Below, piece by piece: positions 34,313 through 42,816 of a stretch of DNA of 64,000 bases (the stretch's first letter is position 1; every line of letters starts with the position of its first letter). Source of the stretch: Vacuolonema iberomarrocanum LEGE 07170 (GTDB lineage: Bacteria; Cyanobacteriota; Cyanobacteriia; Elainellales; Elainellaceae); NCBI GenBank assembly GCA_015207365.1, contig JADEXA010000015.1, positions 1 to 64,000 of the forward strand, read 5' to 3'. The position numbers were made by a program, and so were the translations under genes. Below the pieces are notes generated by a model. The model saw nothing but the letters and a program-made list of their open reading frames with translations, had not been told where the DNA came from and searched no databases.

Positions 34313-34597
34313 TTAGGTGGGCACCAGCTCACCAGGACGCAGCCGCGACCATTTACCCATGTCAGCGGTAAAGCTATCGCAGCCTACCACGTCATATTCT
34401 TCGCCAAAATCTCCCTCTTGGGTGATCTGACCGTCCTCCCCAACTTTCACCTCCGGCAGGCTGAAGTTATGGTTGATGGTTGGGTTCAGCGGCTCAAAAT
34501 CAGGATTTTCCGTCAAATGTGGCTGTTGATGAAGGTCTTCGACCGCATGATAGGTGGTGCAGCGATCGACGTAGTGGCAATTGACACAAATACACAT
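34313..34597 (-). CDS. ycf34: Ycf34 family protein
   Basis: About 94 residues from ATG 34597, preceded by AGAGGCGGGG. The longer frame from 34639 is not conserved-looking. The start MCICVNCHYVDRCTTYHAVE is the Ycf34 signature, with four Cys in the first ~13 residues, followed by HQQPHLTENPDFEP and CDSFTADMGKWSRLRPGE. Ycf34 occurs in cyanobacteria and red-lineage plastids. In Synechocystis it has been reported to bind an iron-sulfur cluster and to affect photosynthetic electron transport. It is the first gene of a probable operon with the WD40 kinase and the acetyltransferase. Confidence 0.92.
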   Translation of the reverse strand: MCICVNCHYVDRCTTYHAVEDLHQQPHLTENPDFEPLNPTINHNFSLPEVKVGEDGQITQEGDFGEEYDVVGCDSFTADMGKWSRLRPGELVPT

Positions 34598-35430
34598 ATC
34601 CCCGCCTCTTTGGAACTCGCCGTTTGTTTGCCTACGCAATTGCCAGAGTCACAGATTTGGCCTGGAAAAGCCTTGGGGGAGCGATCGCCCCATTCATACT
34701 TTGTCCACATTGGGCAAACATTTCTGATAATCTACCTTAAATTTGCAACAGGCATCGGCTTTGATGCATCGATGTAGCAAAATGAAAAATTGTGACTTTT
34801 TTTGACCGCGAGGGGTCCTTGGGTCTGATCGTTTTGAAAAAATAGGGTGACATGGCGTGAACAGGATATTGGATGCTGGCTGTAGGGCGATCGCCCAGGT
34901 CTATGACAAACAGCGGTACGGCGGGCAATGGTGCGACGAACAACGGTGCGGCAATCAAAACGTTGTAGAAAATGGGTCGAAAGGTAGGAAAGGGGTAGTG
35001 AGGACAAAAGTCAACCGCTAGCATGAGAATACGTCAAGCGAGTTCTGGCTTTTCCCTGCTCCATCCGGTTTGCTCTGCCAAGGCTCCTAGATTTTCGAAC
35101 GCTCAGATTTATAGACGGTCTTTTTTCTCGCCCTATCCTTAATCATTCCCCTGCCCCAAACAGGAACGTCGCGGTTAAATGTCCCCAGAAAATGACCTCT
35201 CAAGCTATCGATTGGGCATCTTGATCCTGGCTATTTCGGCATTGCATTTGTTTGATGGAATGGGTGAAATAACTGCGAGAAGGCTGAGAGATAGGCTTGC
35301 AGCCTCCATCAGGTGGGAGCAACGGCGATCGCCCGTCAACGGAGTTCATCCTTAAGCGTCTCTTCCCGTTTTCTTCAGTCGCATCCATTGCGTTTTTTTG
35401 ATTTAGTGACTCGTACAGCGTTTTGAGATT
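34598..35430. other. About 830 bp without a supported gene
   Basis: Open frames here are short, overlap on both strands and have no recognisable protein features. No long palindrome, tRNA or terminator was found. It separates the divergent ycf34 and CCA-transferase genes and should hold both promoters. Confidence 0.4.
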
Positions 35431-36747
35431 TTGAACACTTCTTTGAACTGCACATCCTCTACTGTTCTGCCCGTAGCGAGCGCTTCGGTGTTGTCGCCCC
35501 AGACCTGGCCCTTCAGTCTGGACTGGTTGCCGATGGATGCCTACTTGGTCGGAGGAAATGTGCGGGATGCCTTGCTAGGACGTAAGGCAGAATATCTAGA
35601 CTTGGATTTTGTGCTGCCATCGCAGGCGGTGGAGACGGCTCAAAAAATTGCTCAGCATTATCAAGCGGGCTATGTCGTGCTGGATGCCGATCGCCAGATT
35701 GCCCGCGTCGTTTTCGAACGCGCAACCGTTGATTTTGCGCTGCAAGTTGGGGATTCGCTGGATGCCGACCTGCATCGGCGAGATTTTACGGTGAATGCCA
35801 TTGCCTACCATCCGCATACCCATCAGTTGGTCGATCCCCTACAAGGCTATGACGATCTGCGACAGCAGCAGATTCGTATGGTCGCGCCCGAAAACTTGAA
35901 GGATGATCCCCTGCGCTTGCTCCGAGCCTACCGCCAATCCGCTCAACTCAGCTTCACCCTCGATCCCGAAACCCAGGAGACGATTCAGGATCTTGCGGAT
36001 CTGCTCAGCCAGGTAGCGCCCGAGCGGGTACAAGCGGAACTGAACTATTTGCTGGGGACGGCAGCGGGGACACAGCGACTGGCTATGGCGTGGCGCGATC
36101 GCCTCTTGGCTGGCTGGTTGCCCCACGCCACGCAGCGGGGCTTGGAGCTTGTGGCTGGCATCGACAAGGCAACGGAGCAACTGCGCGATCGCTATCCAGA
36201 CTTTTTTGCCGAACTCACCAACTGGTTGAAGGATCAGCAAAAGGTTTCGGGGATGGGTCGCAGTTGGCTGCGGGTCGCCAAGCTCACCTGTCTGGTCGCG
36301 GACGATCCTCCTCTCGCGGAACAGGAGCTGTGGACTTTGAAGTACAGCCGCCTGGAAGTGCAGGCGGTGCTGACGGTGCTGCGCTCTCTCAGCCTCTTGC
36401 CTGAAATCGCTGCCCAGCCGTCTCGTCGGGCGCAATATTATTTCTTCCGCAAAGTTGGCAATACGTTCCCGTCGCTGGTGGTGCGAGGTATGGCGCAGGG
36501 GCTTTCTCTAGAGACGATCGCCCCGTTAATTGAGCGCTTTCTCAATCCAGAAGATCCCGTTGCCTATCCCAAACCGCTGGTCTCCGGTCGCGAGCTGATG
36601 CAAGCCCTAAACCTGCGCCCTAGCCCTGAGGTGGGTCGGTTACTGGAGGCCATCCAGGTGGCTCAAGCGGAGGGTGCGATCGCCGATCGCACCGCCGCCA
36701 TCCAGTTTGCAAAACGCTATGCTGAAGACGGAGCGTCTGCTAATTGA
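35431..36747 (+). CDS. cca: CCA tRNA nucleotidyltransferase
   Basis: Up to 438 residues. The nucleotidyltransferase head has YLVGGNVRDALLGRKAEYLD with the catalytic carboxylates in LDLDFVLPS, ARVVFERATVDFALQVG and LHRRDFTVNAIAYHP. The RNA-binding ERhxxE-type block is APERVQAELNYLL. The enzyme adds or repairs the 3' CCA end of tRNAs; some cyanobacterial homologues split A-adding and CC-adding roles between paralogues. The start is uncertain: the frame opens at TTG 35431, GTG 35488 (VLSPQTWPFSLD) includes the conserved WPFSL segment, and ATG 35533 would cut into it. Confidence 0.9.
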   Translation: MNTSLNCTSSTVLPVASASVLSPQTWPFSLDWLPMDAYLVGGNVRDALLGRKAEYLDLDFVLPSQAVETAQKIAQHYQAGYVVLDADRQIARVVFERATVDFALQVGDSLDADLHRRDFTVNAIAYHPHTHQLVDPLQGYDDLRQQQIRMVAPENLKDDPLRLLRAYRQSAQLSFTLDPETQETIQDLADLLSQVAPERVQAELNYLLGTAAGTQRLAMAWRDRLLAGWLPHATQRGLELVAGIDKATEQLRDRYPDFFAELTNWLKDQQKVSGMGRSWLRVAKLTCLVADDPPLAEQELWTLKYSRLEVQAVLTVLRSLSLLPEIAAQPSRRAQYYFFRKVGNTFPSLVVRGMAQGLSLETIAPLIERFLNPEDPVAYPKPLVSGRELMQALNLRPSPEVGRLLEAIQVAQAEGAIADRTAAIQFAKRYAEDGASAN

Positions 36748-36886
36748 CTGGACGCCATCGGCTTAACCTGTGCTCTAGCCTAATGCTGTGCTTTTTGCTG
36801 GGTGGGAGCCGATGGGGCAGTGGGTCAGTTACCCACCCACCTGACTCAAGAAAATTTACGGCAAACAACGAACTATCCCAGATTAT

Positions 36887-36922
36887 TGTTTGCCTGGTAA
36901 AGGCTGTTTGCCTGGTAAAGGC
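36887..36922. repeat. 18-bp tandem duplication
   Basis: TGTTTGCCTGGTAAAGGC occurs twice in direct tandem, 36887-36904 and 36905-36922, in the spacer between the CCA gene and the small basic protein gene. Confidence 0.9.
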
Positions 36923-37044
36923 GACGACTTTACGCGATCGCCGAGCCTTGGTAAAATCTAATGTTTGTGAACTTTAGCGCTTTTATGAGCTCTAGCGCTT
37001 AACGCCGAGATTCAACGCACACCCCTACCAAAACGAGGTCAAGG

Positions 37045-37233
37045 ATGGCAAAACGCCGCAATCTAAAAAAAGAAAAAGCACTCCGTAATTTGGAATATGC
37101 TCGTAAATTCCGTAAACGTGGCAATAGTGGACGTTTCGGTAGACGCCGCTTCTTCAACAACAACCAAAGCAGCGAAGGTAACGAAAACGAGCAGGAAAAC
37201 AGCGACAGCAACACCGAAGGGGCGGCTGATTAA
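37045..37233 (+). CDS. Small basic protein (62 residues), conserved-looking, function unknown
   Basis: A short protein with a strongly basic first half (MAKRRNLKKEKALRNLEYAR, then KFRKRGNSGRFGRRRFF) and an acidic Asn/Glu/Ser tail (SEGNENEQENSDSNTEGAAD). The basic helix followed by a polar tail resembles ribosome- or RNA-associated proteins. I recall similar short proteins in other cyanobacteria but no assigned role. It is transcribed alone. ATG 37045 follows GAGGTCAAGG, a good ribosome-binding site. Confidence 0.75.
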   Translation: MAKRRNLKKEKALRNLEYARKFRKRGNSGRFGRRRFFNNNQSSEGNENEQENSDSNTEGAAD

Positions 37234-37280
37234 CGTGCCTCAGGGTTAGGCAGTTGCTCGAAACAAAATGGCTAATTCAT

Positions 37281-37305
37281 GGTGCGTTATGCGTTGCTAA
37301 CGGCA
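37281..37305. repeat. REP-like palindrome
   Basis: GTGCGTTATGCGTTGCTAACGGCAC-type sequence resembles the REP units near the RAYT gene (GCGTTA...TAACG). It lies between the small basic protein gene and the end of the tocopherol operon. Confidence 0.45.
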
Positions 37306-37329
37306 CTCTACAACGGCCATAGTACTTTT

Positions 37330-38382
37330 TTAGTCATGTCCTGAGTTCAGCCATTGTTCTAGGAGCGAAGCTGCGCGAACTCCCGCTTCAACGGCTGATT
37401 CTAGGTTAGATCCGCGACACCAATCCCCAGTGATAACTAGGGGGATTGGTGTTTTTGCGTGGGGTAGTGGCTCCAGCATGGGATCGGGCGATCGCGCAAA
37501 GCCATAGCGCCAGCGATGCAGTTGCAACTGCTGGGGCTTCTCCATGCCCGGAAACCAAGCGGCTCCTGCCTGGAGCATGGCACGGCCTGCGGTCTCTAGG
37601 GTCGGTGCGTCTATATACTGGGTGGCAAAGGCGGGCGTGCTGTGCAAAACACAGACTTCGTGCCCTGGCATGGAGCGCTTCTGGCTCTCACGGCTGACCC
37701 ATCGTAAGACCGGGTGCTGCAATGGTTGCAGGGCACCCACCCGATGCCATGCCGCTGCTTGCTCGGCTGGATAGGTGGCGATCGCTGTGATGCAGGGATC
37801 AAACATTGCCTTCCGCACTGTTTCCAGCACCGCCGTGGGGAGCCCTTTTGCTACGAGCGGCTCCAGTAACGGAACGGCTTGGGGTGCAGGAATGGCCAAC
37901 ACCAGGCTGCGGGCCTGTAGCGGCAGGGCTTCACCAGAGTCGGTGGTGAACTCCCAGGTCTGGGCATCTATCGATTTGATCTCGACCACGCGCTGTTGGC
38001 GGCGAATGTCGAGTCCTTCAGCGAGAACCTTGGCGATTGCGGTCATTCCCTCAGGTGCCACATAGCGCGGGGTCGGCTCGGTAGGTGTCAGGGTTCCCGC
38101 CGCATCCACTGTCCATATGGGAGCTGTCCAGGGTTGCAGCAGTTGGCGATCGCACAATTGCTGAATGAGTTGCTGCGTTTGCTCACCTTGGGGCTCGACA
38201 AATTTGGCCCCGTGGTCAGCACAGGTTGCCATCAGTCGTCGGGTCGCAACTCGTCCCCCTAGCCCACGGGACTTTTCCAGGATGGCGACAGTGTAGCCCG
38301 ACTGGCGCAGGGTTTGCCCACAGGTGATGCCTGCTAGCCCTGCGCCAACGATTGCGACATCCACCCATTTCGAATTTTGCAT
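37330..38382 (-). CDS. FAD-dependent amine-oxidase/renalase-like oxidoreductase
   Basis: A 350-residue flavoprotein. The N-terminal FAD-binding GxGxxG is in DVAIVGAGLAGITCGQTLRQ, followed by LEKSRGLGGRVATRR, a second dinucleotide contact, and ADHGAKFVEP. The C-terminal FAD motif is LVITGDWCRGSNLESAVEAG. This is the renalase-like branch of the flavin amine oxidases, with no assigned substrate in cyanobacteria. It is the last gene of a minus-strand operon, 20 bp after homogentisate phytyltransferase, so a role in prenylquinone metabolism is plausible but unproven. Confidence 0.82.
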   Translation of the reverse strand: MQNSKWVDVAIVGAGLAGITCGQTLRQSGYTVAILEKSRGLGGRVATRRLMATCADHGAKFVEPQGEQTQQLIQQLCDRQLLQPWTAPIWTVDAAGTLTPTEPTPRYVAPEGMTAIAKVLAEGLDIRRQQRVVEIKSIDAQTWEFTTDSGEALPLQARSLVLAIPAPQAVPLLEPLVAKGLPTAVLETVRKAMFDPCITAIATYPAEQAAAWHRVGALQPLQHPVLRWVSRESQKRSMPGHEVCVLHSTPAFATQYIDAPTLETAGRAMLQAGAAWFPGMEKPQQLQLHRWRYGFARSPDPMLEPLPHAKTPIPLVITGDWCRGSNLESAVEAGVRAASLLEQWLNSGHD

Positions 38383-38402
38383 GGATTCTCAAAGATTCTG
38401 AT

Positions 38403-39422
38403 TCAAAGACTCGTGCTGTTCCACCACGCTATGGCACAGGCGAGGGGGAATAGCAGGTATTCCAGAAAGAATAACTTCCAGATGAATTGGTAGAAGCGAG
38501 CGATCGCCCGTCGGTCTCGCAGATCGACGCCTAGGCTAAGCCACCACAGCACGGCTAGCAGTAGACCGTGGGTGATCACTATAAACGGTGCATGAATCCT
38601 TGGCAGGATTAGGGCGGCGGCTATCATGCCCAGGTAGCAAACCGTTAACACCCATCGTGCTAGATTGAAGACCGCTCGTTGCCCCAGTTGTACGGTGAAG
38701 GTCGTGATGTTGTAGCGGCGATCGCCCTCTAGGTCGGGAATATCTTTGAAAATGGCGATCGCGAAGGTAAACACCAAGATAAAGCCCGTCAATGCCCAGA
38801 TTGCAGGGAGAACGCGGGAAAGATCGCCCCACTTTTCCTGAAAATGTAGAAATAACCCCAAATTCACAATGACACCGCGCACCACAAAAATGCAAAGGGA
38901 TGCGAAGAAGGGGAAGCGCTTGAGCCGAACCGGAGGCAGCGAATAGGCAGTACCGATGAGCAAACTGAGCCATACGGTTGCCATCAGAAACTGACCTTGG
39001 AAGGCAGAAAGGAGGAGGGCGATCGCCCCGCAAAGTCCAACAATCCACTGCGCTTGCTGCCGGGTAAATTCTTCTGACGCTAAAGGCAAATGTGGTTTGT
39101 TGATGCGGTCGATGTCTACATCCTCAAGTTGGTTCAGTCCCACGATGTAGATATTGCCCGCCAGGCATGCCACCAATGCCCAGAGTACAGCCCAGCCAAT
39201 GGGTTCTATGGGCGTGGAATTGATGTCTGATAAGATTCCAGCCAGCGTTACCAGGCTCAGGACGCTCAGCGTCGTACCAATGACGGTATGCGGTCGCGAA
39301 AACTTCCAAAAAGCATAGAGGATATCGGAAAGGGATTGGGGAGGATTGGGTGGAGTGGTGTTTGGGGTGGAGGGGCGGTTTGTAGAAGCAGGCTGACGCA
39401 TGGACGCTACAGATCGGAACAA
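38403..39422 (-). CDS. Homogentisate phytyltransferase (tocopherol biosynthesis)
   Basis: A 339-residue UbiA-superfamily integral membrane prenyltransferase with about eight or nine membrane spans. The two Asp-rich motifs are NQLEDVDIDRINKPHLPLAS (NxxxDxxxD) and KDIPDLEGDRRYNITTFTVQ. The start FWKFSRPHTVIGTTLSVLSL is typical of HPT/VTE2 and Slr1736. It joins phytyl diphosphate to homogentisate, giving 2-methyl-6-phytylbenzoquinol, the committed step to vitamin E. It follows a tocopherol methyltransferase gene by 75 bp, which strongly supports the assignment over chlorophyll or plastoquinone prenyltransferases. Confidence 0.92.
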   Translation of the reverse strand: MFRSVASMRQPASTNRPSTPNTTPPNPPQSLSDILYAFWKFSRPHTVIGTTLSVLSLVTLAGILSDINSTPIEPIGWAVLWALVACLAGNIYIVGLNQLEDVDIDRINKPHLPLASEEFTRQQAQWIVGLCGAIALLLSAFQGQFLMATVWLSLLIGTAYSLPPVRLKRFPFFASLCIFVVRGVIVNLGLFLHFQEKWGDLSRVLPAIWALTGFILVFTFAIAIFKDIPDLEGDRRYNITTFTVQLGQRAVFNLARWVLTVCYLGMIAAALILPRIHAPFIVITHGLLLAVLWWLSLGVDLRDRRAIARFYQFIWKLFFLEYLLFPLACAIAWWNSTSL

Positions 39423-39496
39423 TGCGTCGATCTTACTTTGAATCGCCAGTGGTAATGTGCAGGGAATAGTGTCTAAAAAGATAGGGTTTTCTGTGT

Positions 39497-40339
39497 TCAG
39501 AGCTTCTGAGCCGTCAGAAGACCAAAACGAATTAAGCCCTGGCGATAGCCTTGTTGCATCAGGCGGATGGCAAAGGCACCTCGAATGGTTGTCCAGCCCG
39601 ATCGCAGCAGACCCAGGATGGCTGCGGGGGTGAGAGCCGAATCGATCACCTCATCCCAGAAGGGGGCAACAGCCGTTGACCAGTCGGCGGTGCGGATGTT
39701 GCGTACGGGGAGATCCTGGGCGATCGCCTCATACTCTGGCAGCGCAATGACATAGGGCAGGCAGTAGAGGTCGTAAATTTTCTCGAGGAGTTGGTTTTCA
39801 GCGGCGGTCAATGGTGTATCGGATGTTGTGGGGCGATGGCACCAGGTCACCATCAGTAACGTTCCACCTGGTTTCAACACCCGAACACATTCCCGCAGAA
39901 ACTGCTCCTTGTCGGGCATATGTTCGCCGCTCTCCATCGACCAGACAAAATCGAAGGAACCATCGGCAAAGGGCATTTGCAGCGCGTCGGCAACCTGAAA
40001 GGTGGCAGCGATGCCAGCATCCTGGGCGCGCTCGGTGGCACGGTTGGCCTGTACCGGGCTGAGGGTGATGCCCGTAGCGTTTGCCCCATATCGTTCGGCC
40101 AGGTAAAGAGAACTGCCACCAATGCCACAGCCTACATCCAAAATATGTTGTGCTTGGGTGATGTCTGCCCACCGTAGCACTTCTTCGATCAGATCAATTT
40201 GTGCCTGCCGTCGATTTTTTTTCTCGGTACCATTGGCTCCGTAGTAGCCATGGTGCATATGCTCGCCCCAAATCTCTTCCCAAAGATTGGATGAGCGATC
40301 GTAAAACTGCTGAATACGTTGGTTGAGGGTGAGGGGCAT
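39497..40339 (-). CDS. Gamma-tocopherol methyltransferase-like SAM methyltransferase
   Basis: A 280-residue class I methyltransferase. SAM motif I is ILDVGCGIGGSSLYLAERYG, with ATGITLSPVQANRATERAQ, VWSMESGEHMPDKEQFLREC and LLMVTWCHRP following. This is the VTE4/Slr0089 pattern, including HHGYYG near the N-terminus and ADWSTAVAPFWDEVIDSALT near the C-terminus. It would convert gamma- to alpha-tocopherol. A related sterol or MPBQ methyltransferase is the alternative, but the downstream phytyltransferase favours this call. It is the first gene of the operon. Confidence 0.9.
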   Translation of the reverse strand: MPLTLNQRIQQFYDRSSNLWEEIWGEHMHHGYYGANGTEKKNRRQAQIDLIEEVLRWADITQAQHILDVGCGIGGSSLYLAERYGANATGITLSPVQANRATERAQDAGIAATFQVADALQMPFADGSFDFVWSMESGEHMPDKEQFLRECVRVLKPGGTLLMVTWCHRPTTSDTPLTAAENQLLEKIYDLYCLPYVIALPEYEAIAQDLPVRNIRTADWSTAVAPFWDEVIDSALTPAAILGLLRSGWTTIRGAFAIRLMQQGYRQGLIRFGLLTAQKL

Positions 40340-40380
40340 GGATGCGCTTTAATGCTTGAGTGAGGGCTGTGAGCGTTCGT

Positions 40381-40449
40381 CTGTAGCGTCTCTACAGGTT
40401 TGTCTGTAGCTTCCCTACAGGTTCGTCTGCAGCTTCGCTACCCGTCTGC
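40381..40449. repeat. Three imperfect 23-bp tandem repeats
   Basis: Units beginning CTGTAGCGTCTCTACAGG, CTGTAGCTTCCCTACAGG and CTGCAGCTTCGCTACCCG follow one another with GTTCGT-type joints. They lie in the divergent promoter region between the methyltransferase and the TrkH/KtrB gene. Each unit contains a small inverted repeat (CTGTAG...CTACAG). Confidence 0.75.
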
Positions 40450-40665
40450 GGCCAGAACGTTCAGTTGCGAGTATGTCAGGTTTTGCGATCGCAGAAAAGC
40501 CTATCGACGGCTTGGATGGCCTTGGATGGATCTTCAGGTCGGTGGTCATGCTCGCCCTACAATAGAGCCAGCCTGTAGCGGTTTTGGATCGCTGGTTTCG
40601 GTCATCTCTCATTCCTTGCCCTAGCTCGCTGTTTGCAGCCATAGTGTTTTGAAGTCACACCATTT

Positions 40666-42000
40666 ATGACTGTTCCCCGTACCATTTGCCTGGGCTTTTT
40701 GGCCGTCATCGCCATTGGCACCCTGTTATTGACCTTGCCGTTTGCGATCGCCGATGGCTCCTGGGGCAATTTTGTAACCTCGTTTTTCACCGCCACCTCC
40801 GCCGTTTGTGTGACGGGGTTGATTGTGGAAGACACCGGCTCCTACTTCTCCTTTTTTGGCCAATGCCTCATTGTGCTACTCGTGCAGATTGGAGGGCTGG
40901 GTTACATGACCGCCAACACATTTCTATTGCTAATTCTGGGACGCCGCCTGGGTCTACGGGATAAGCTTGCCGTGCAACAATCTCTCGACAAGCAGGGACT
41001 GTCGGGGGTCAAGCAACTGGTGAAGTCCATCATTGCTGTGACGTTGATCTTTGAGCTGATGGGCACGTTTGCCATGATCCCGCTGTTTGCCCAGGACTTT
41101 TCATTGGATCAGGCCATTTGGCTGTCGATTTTCCACAGCGTCAGTGCGTTCAACAACGCCGGATTTAGCCTCTTCCCCGATAGCTTCGTCAGATATGCCA
41201 CGTCGCTGCCCATGAATCTAATTCTGTCGCTGCTGATTATTTTTGGTGGCATTGGCTATCAGGTGATTATGGAAACCTTTTTTTGGCTGCGCGATCGCCT
41301 CTCTGGCAGCACCGAGCGTGACGTCTTTCCACTCAACTTCAAAGTTGTGGTCAGTACCACCCTCTTTTTGCTAGTTTTTGGCACCATTGCCTTCTTTTTG
41401 GTGGAATCCCACAACGATGAAACCCTAGAGTCCTTCCGCTTGCCAGCGCGATTTCTGGTGGCCTGGTTTACCTCTGTCACCGCACGTACAGCTGGTTTCA
41501 ACACCATCGACTATGGGGAAATGACCTCGGCAGGGTTATTCATTACCATTGCGCTAATGTTTATTGGAGCCAGTCCTGGGGGCACAGGCAGCGGCGTGAA
41601 AACGACCACCGTCCGCATCCTATATGCCTGCACCAAGGCCGTTTTGCAAAACAAAGAGGAAGTGTTGTGTTATCAGCGCCGCATTCCCTACAGCCTTGTT
41701 CTTAAAGCCGTAGGGGTTGTGTTTGGCTCAGGTGCAACGGTCATTATTGTGACAACGCTGATTTCCTTCACCGACCCTGCGATCGACTTCATCGATACCT
41801 TGTTTGAATCGGTGTCTGCTTTTGCAACGGTCGGCCTCTCGACGGGGATCACGGCTGCCCTGTCTATCCCTGCTAAGTTCGTCATTATTTTGGCGATGTA
41901 TATTGGCCGCATTGGCATTTTAGTGTTGATGACGGCATTCCTCGGGACGCCCACTCCCAGTTCGGTGCGCTATCCCGAAGAGAATTTACTAGTGGGATAA
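40666..42000 (+). CDS. TrkH/KtrB-family potassium uptake channel subunit
   Basis: A 444-residue integral membrane protein with the four M1-P-M2 repeats of the SKT superfamily. Pore-loop signatures are FTATSAVCVTGLIVEDTG, SVSAFNNAGFSLFPDSF, SVTARTAGFNTIDYGEMT and SVSAFATVGLSTGITAALS. The TVGLSTG and TAGFNT loops match KtrB filters. The motif GASPGGTGSGVKTTTVRI is also diagnostic. K+ uptake, often Na+-coupled in cyanobacteria, is expected. It needs a KtrA-type RCK partner, which is not adjacent; the RCK gene at the left edge is 40 kb away. A strong palindrome follows. Confidence 0.93.
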   Translation: MTVPRTICLGFLAVIAIGTLLLTLPFAIADGSWGNFVTSFFTATSAVCVTGLIVEDTGSYFSFFGQCLIVLLVQIGGLGYMTANTFLLLILGRRLGLRDKLAVQQSLDKQGLSGVKQLVKSIIAVTLIFELMGTFAMIPLFAQDFSLDQAIWLSIFHSVSAFNNAGFSLFPDSFVRYATSLPMNLILSLLIIFGGIGYQVIMETFFWLRDRLSGSTERDVFPLNFKVVVSTTLFLLVFGTIAFFLVESHNDETLESFRLPARFLVAWFTSVTARTAGFNTIDYGEMTSAGLFITIALMFIGASPGGTGSGVKTTTVRILYACTKAVLQNKEEVLCYQRRIPYSLVLKAVGVVFGSGATVIIVTTLISFTDPAIDFIDTLFESVSAFATVGLSTGITAALSIPAKFVIILAMYIGRIGILVLMTAFLGTPTPSSVRYPEENLLVG

Positions 42001-42008
42001 TTCTCATT

Positions 42009-42055
42009 CTCTCAAAACAAAGACCCTAGCAGCGCTAGGGTCTTTGTTTTGAGAG
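42009..42055. terminator. Long hairpin between convergent genes, ~22-bp arms
   Basis: CTCTCAAAACAAAGACCCTAGC pairs exactly with its reverse complement ending at 42055 around AGC. It lies 9 bp after the TrkH stop and 15 bp before the end of the convergent membrane-protein gene, so a shared terminator is the simplest reading, though it looks like the window's other long palindromes. Confidence 0.8.
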
Positions 42056-42069
42056 GTTCGATATGAGCA

Positions 42070-42714
42070 TCACCGTTTGGCTATCCGAGACGATCGCCCC
42101 TTCCGTGCTGCATCCCGCCGCATGAAAATCGCTTTGAGGAAGAAGTAAGCGGCTCCACCAAAGGTGACACCCATCACGCCATATTCCCAAACGGGCGGAC
42201 GCCAGAGGGATAGTTCTTCAACCAGCCGAGCGGCCTCTGGCTCAGAGAGGCGATAGGAAAAATCCACGACTGCGCCAACCTGGAGGCGATCGAACAGAGA
42301 AGAGGAGAGGATTTCGATGGTGAGCGTCTGGTAGTCCTCGGAGATGGCATCGACGCTTTCCCTGGCTCGGCGGGGAGGTGGAGAGGGGCGATCGCTCCAG
42401 CGATCTCTATCGTTGTTGTGAGGCAAGTCAAACGGGGAGCTTGATGCCTCGGCTTGCTGTAGATCCCCAATCGCCGTGGGAAGGTCGTTGAGATATCGCA
42501 CTTCCACCAGCCGCATCCGTTGGCTCGGATCCTTTTGCTGCCCGTGGTCGCGAAACTTCCGGATCACAATACCTTGGGTCGTGACGCGATCGGTTTCTAA
42601 CCGTGCGGCTTCACTGCCCTGAATGCCAGCAAACAATAGCGAAATGACGCCCACTGCAGAGAGGGCAATCCCATTGTAAATAGCGTCCTTGCGCCGTGTT
42701 CGTCTGGTTGACAC
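42070..42714 (-). CDS. Two-span membrane protein, possibly DUF3592-like
   Basis: A 214-residue protein with a membrane segment at ~12-29 (YNGIALSAVGVISLLFAGIQ), a soluble domain and a second segment near ~175-195 (WEYGVMGVTFGGAAYFFLKA). The middle reads as a beta-rich domain (TTQGIVIRKFRDHG, RLVEVRYLND, TLTIEILSSSLFDRLQVGAV), a layout seen in DUF3592-type proteins, interrupted by a Pro/Arg-rich low-complexity stretch (DRWSDRPSPPPRRARES). I cannot assign a function. It converges on trkH. Confidence 0.65.
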   Translation of the reverse strand: MSTRRTRRKDAIYNGIALSAVGVISLLFAGIQGSEAARLETDRVTTQGIVIRKFRDHGQQKDPSQRMRLVEVRYLNDLPTAIGDLQQAEASSSPFDLPHNNDRDRWSDRPSPPPRRARESVDAISEDYQTLTIEILSSSLFDRLQVGAVVDFSYRLSEPEAARLVEELSLWRPPVWEYGVMGVTFGGAAYFFLKAIFMRRDAARKGRSSRIAKR

Positions 42715-42816
42715 AGTTATGTTCTACGAAAAGCATCACGCACCCTGATACGAGCCTACTTCGTTTTGCTAGAGCCGTGGGGCAGGTTATGCCAGGAAAC
42801 GAATTGTTTGGTAGAT

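Noticed and set aside
34732..35388. Minus-strand frames of 62-95 codons upstream of the CCA gene
   Set aside because: Overlapping frames with low-complexity composition and no family features.
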